Assembly: GCA_028695865.1 (NCBI GenBank)
Contig: JAQVID010000144.1
Coordinates: forward strand, 1 to 7,290
DNA from: Thermoguttaceae bacterium
GTDB lineage: Bacteria > Planctomycetota > Planctomycetia > Pirellulales > Thermoguttaceae
Direction of reading: 5' to 3'
Length of the DNA: 7,290 nucleotides
Under the pieces are notes generated by a model. It was not told the DNA's origin, made no database searches, and saw only the letters and a program-made list of their open reading frames with translations. Positions 5,670-7,290 of this stretch are shown piece by piece; positions within the stretch are counted from its first letter, which is position 1; every line of letters begins with the position of its first letter. The position numbers were made by a program, and so were the translations under genes.

Positions 5670-7290
5670 TTATTTCGTGGAAGGAATGGAAACCCACTCA
5701 AAGCCAGTCTCTTTTTGAAGCTGCTTGATCCAGTTCTCATAAAATTCGAAATTAACACGTTGCAAACTGGCGGCACAGGCCTGACGCGCAAAGGGATCGT
5801 TCTTCATCGAATCAATTTGGCTGAGAATCACTTCGTCCTTGTCCTTTTCCACGACTTGAATGACGAAAGCACGGTCCTCCGGCTGATTGAACGCGACGCC
5901 AATGGCATTTTCATCGAGACCGTAAGAAGTCTCATAAAAACCATCGCCAGGAGCGACAATGACTTTGTTCTTGCGTTGGGCTTCGCCGTAAGGAACGCCC
6001 GCTTCGCGAATTTCACCCAAGTCAAGACCGGCGTTGCGACCGCCTCGCGGGAAGTCGAACCACGAAAACTTGTCTGTCGAGGCAAATTCAATCGGGGTCG
6101 TTTCCGCTTTGACAACTTCGGCAAGTTTCTTGCCAGAGGTTTTGACTTTTTCGGCAAACGCTTGAGCGTCTTTCATCGCAAGCTTGGCCGCTTCCGCTTT
6201 CTTCCAGCTCTCCAGAACAAGGTCTTTACAATTCTCGAACTCGGGGTTATCAGACATCTGCAGCTCGGTGACCCAATAGAGATAAACCGAATCAACGATA
6301 AGCCCGGAGTTAATCGGAGAATATTCGCTTGGACAACTCTTAAAGTTTTCCGCAAGGATACTGCGCGGCAACAGTTCAAGGCTTTCCGCTTCCGACTGGT
6401 ACACGACCATCGGAACCTTTTTGCCGTCCACTGTTTTCGTTGTTTCAATATAATCAAAACCACTCTTGGCCGCCAGTTCAGCAAGAGCAAAAGGCTTTAC
6501 GATTGATCCATTGTCTTTATTCTTCATACTTGAGCGGGTCTTGGCGTAAGCAGACATGCTCTCCTGAAGTTTGGCGACTTCGGCTTCCAATTTTTCCGAG
6601 GCAAGTTTGGTTCGAATTTCCTGTTCCACAAGTTCAAACGGGAAATAACCGTCGTCAGCTTTTTTCGCATCGGTTTTCGGAGCTTCGGCAGGCTTGGCGG
6701 CCGGTTTCGCGTCGGCTTTCGGAGTTTCGGCAGGCTTGGCGGCCGGTTTCGCGTCGGCTTTCGGTGTTTCAGCAGGCTTGGCGGCCGGTTTCGCATCGGT
6801 TTTCGGAGTTTCAGCGGGCTTGGAAGCCGGTTTCGCATCGGTTTTCGGAGTTTCAGCGGGCTTGGAAGCCGGTTTCGCGTCGGTTTCATAAGAAACGAGA
6901 CGGAAAGGCGATTTCGGTTCCGCAAAAGAAGACTTGGCCGGGGCCGTTTGCTTGGCAGCCGGTTTGGCGTCAGCCGGTTTAGCGTCGGCCGGTTTGGCGT
7001 CAGCCGGTTTAGCGGCAGCCGGTTTGGCGTCAGCCGGTTTGGCATCGGCCGGTTTGGCGTCAGCCGGTTTGGCATCCGATTTTTTGGCTTCGGCTGGAGC
7101 GACATCGGAAATAAGTTGATCCGGAATCGGCGTCAAAGACGGACCTGTGCCCGGGGTCAGATTGAGATTATCGGGCATGACGGTCAAAGGCGGATTCTGG
7201 GACGGCGCCTTTTTAAATTCTTCCTTATGTTTTTCATAATACGCTTTGACTTCTTCGGCTGGCACCGCGGCGATTCGTTCCGGGGTCAGT
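5670..7290 (-). CDS. SurA/PpiD-like periplasmic folding factor, C-terminal part (5' end outside window)
   Basis: The minus-strand frame is open from the window edge to TAA at 5670-5672, giving 539 visible residues. The first visible residues, with EEVKAYYEKHKEEF (about 7212-7253), match the end of the SurA_N/PpiD chaperone domain. A GTG at 7265 is internal, because the frame stays open upstream of it and no ribosome site precedes it. Then come a Pro-rich linker, two Ala/Lys/Pro repeat arrays separated by a segment containing FRLVSYE, and a helical section (PFELVEQEIRTKLASEK). The C-terminal third ends with a stretch around VAFNQPEDRAFVIQVVE that vaguely recalls the closing part of a parvulin domain. 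No clear parvulin signature is visible, so isomerase activity is unproven. Role, by family, would be folding of exported proteins, probably anchored to the inner membrane by an unseen N-terminus. A shared intrinsic terminator follows. Confidence 0.62.
   Translation of the reverse strand, partial: LTPERIAAVPAEEVKAYYEKHKEEFKKAPSQNPPLTVMPDNLNLTPGTGPSLTPIPDQLISDVAPAEAKKSDAKPADAKPADAKPADAKPAAAKPADAKPADAKPADAKPAAKQTAPAKSSFAEPKSPFRLVSYETDAKPASKPAETPKTDAKPASKPAETPKTDAKPAAKPAETPKADAKPAAKPAETPKADAKPAAKPAEAPKTDAKKADDGYFPFELVEQEIRTKLASEKLEAEVAKLQESMSAYAKTRSSMKNKDNGSIVKPFALAELAAKSGFDYIETTKTVDGKKVPMVVYQSEAESLELLPRSILAENFKSCPSEYSPINSGLIVDSVYLYWVTELQMSDNPEFENCKDLVLESWKKAEAAKLAMKDAQAFAEKVKTSGKKLAEVVKAETTPIEFASTDKFSWFDFPRGGRNAGLDLGEIREAGVPYGEAQRKNKVIVAPGDGFYETSYGLDENAIGVAFNQPEDRAFVIQVVEKDKDEVILSQIDSMKNDPFARQACAASLQRVNFEFYENWIKQLQKETGFEWVSIPSTK
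6667..6876 (-). repeat. five tandem 42-base units coding a 14-residue Ala/Lys/Pro repeat
   Basis: Five units lie at 6667-6708, 6709-6750, 6751-6792, 6793-6834 and 6835-6876, all in frame. Each encodes a variant of TDAKPASKPAETPK, with T/A, S/A and T/A substitutions. The units at 6793 and 6835 are identical in DNA, indicating a recent duplication; the others differ at a few bases. A sixth unit begins at 6877 and breaks off. Confidence 0.95.
6961..7080 (-). repeat. eight 15-base units coding an ADAKP repeat, with a 30-base superperiod
   Basis: Eight in-frame 15-base units encode successive DAKPA-type pentapeptides. In plus-strand reading, units 1, 3, 5 and 7 are all exactly GGTTTGGCGTCAGCC, while units 2, 4, 6 and 8 vary (T-A, G-A and GTC/GGC/ATC differences). 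The array thus grew as 30-base pairs of units. The product is an extended, positively charged, low-complexity linker. Confidence 0.95.

Noticed and set aside
5715..6506. Open frame of 263 codons on the plus strand opposite the folding-factor gene
   Set aside because: Antisense to a better-supported frame and without any domain signature.
6667..7080. CRISPR-like array
   Set aside because: The repeats are directly adjacent with no unique spacers, keep one reading frame and encode a regular peptide repeat.

Overview
The window looks like chromosome from a Gram-negative-type bacterium of mid GC content, most plausibly a planctomycete or a relative in the PVC group. The grounds are a xylose-isomerase-like TIM-barrel protein of a type common there, a Tat-exported metallohydrolase, and a SurA/PpiD-like protein with a long Ala/Lys/Pro linker. 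This assignment comes from recalled family resemblance, not a search. No phage, transposase, CRISPR, tRNA or rRNA gene was seen.

Layout: (1) positions 1-78 may hold the last codons of a plus-strand gene. (2) 79-256 is a hairpin-bearing intergenic stretch. (3) 257-2386, minus strand, is a fused ADP-forming acyl-CoA (acetyl-CoA) synthetase. (4) 2387-2727 is a divergent control region with a good promoter in each direction and a paired operator-like motif at the synthetase transcription start. (5) 2728-3765, plus strand, is a sugar phosphate isomerase/epimerase-like TIM barrel. (6) 3766-4125 is a 360-base gap holding copies of a short repeat, then a chain of hairpins. (7) 4126-5436, plus strand, is a Tat-exported metallo-beta-lactamase-fold protein. 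(8) 5437-5669 is a convergent gap with a bidirectional terminator and an inverted copy of the same repeat. (9) 5670-7290, minus strand, is the C-terminal part of a SurA/PpiD-like folding factor with two internal repeat arrays; its start lies beyond the window.

The four main genes do not form one evident operon or pathway. The synthetase would make ATP from acetyl-CoA during fermentation or sugar breakdown. The TIM-barrel protein probably acts on a sugar or sugar derivative in the cytoplasm, so a loose link to carbon metabolism through the shared divergent control region is possible. The other two products act in the envelope or periplasm.

The most unusual material is non-coding. A hairpin element of about 60-65 bases lies in sense orientation just downstream of two different genes (48 of 59 aligned positions identical, with a partial tandem third copy). 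A run of hairpins follows before the metallohydrolase gene, three of which share an identical AG/AG mismatch step. Neither is tied to a known family here.
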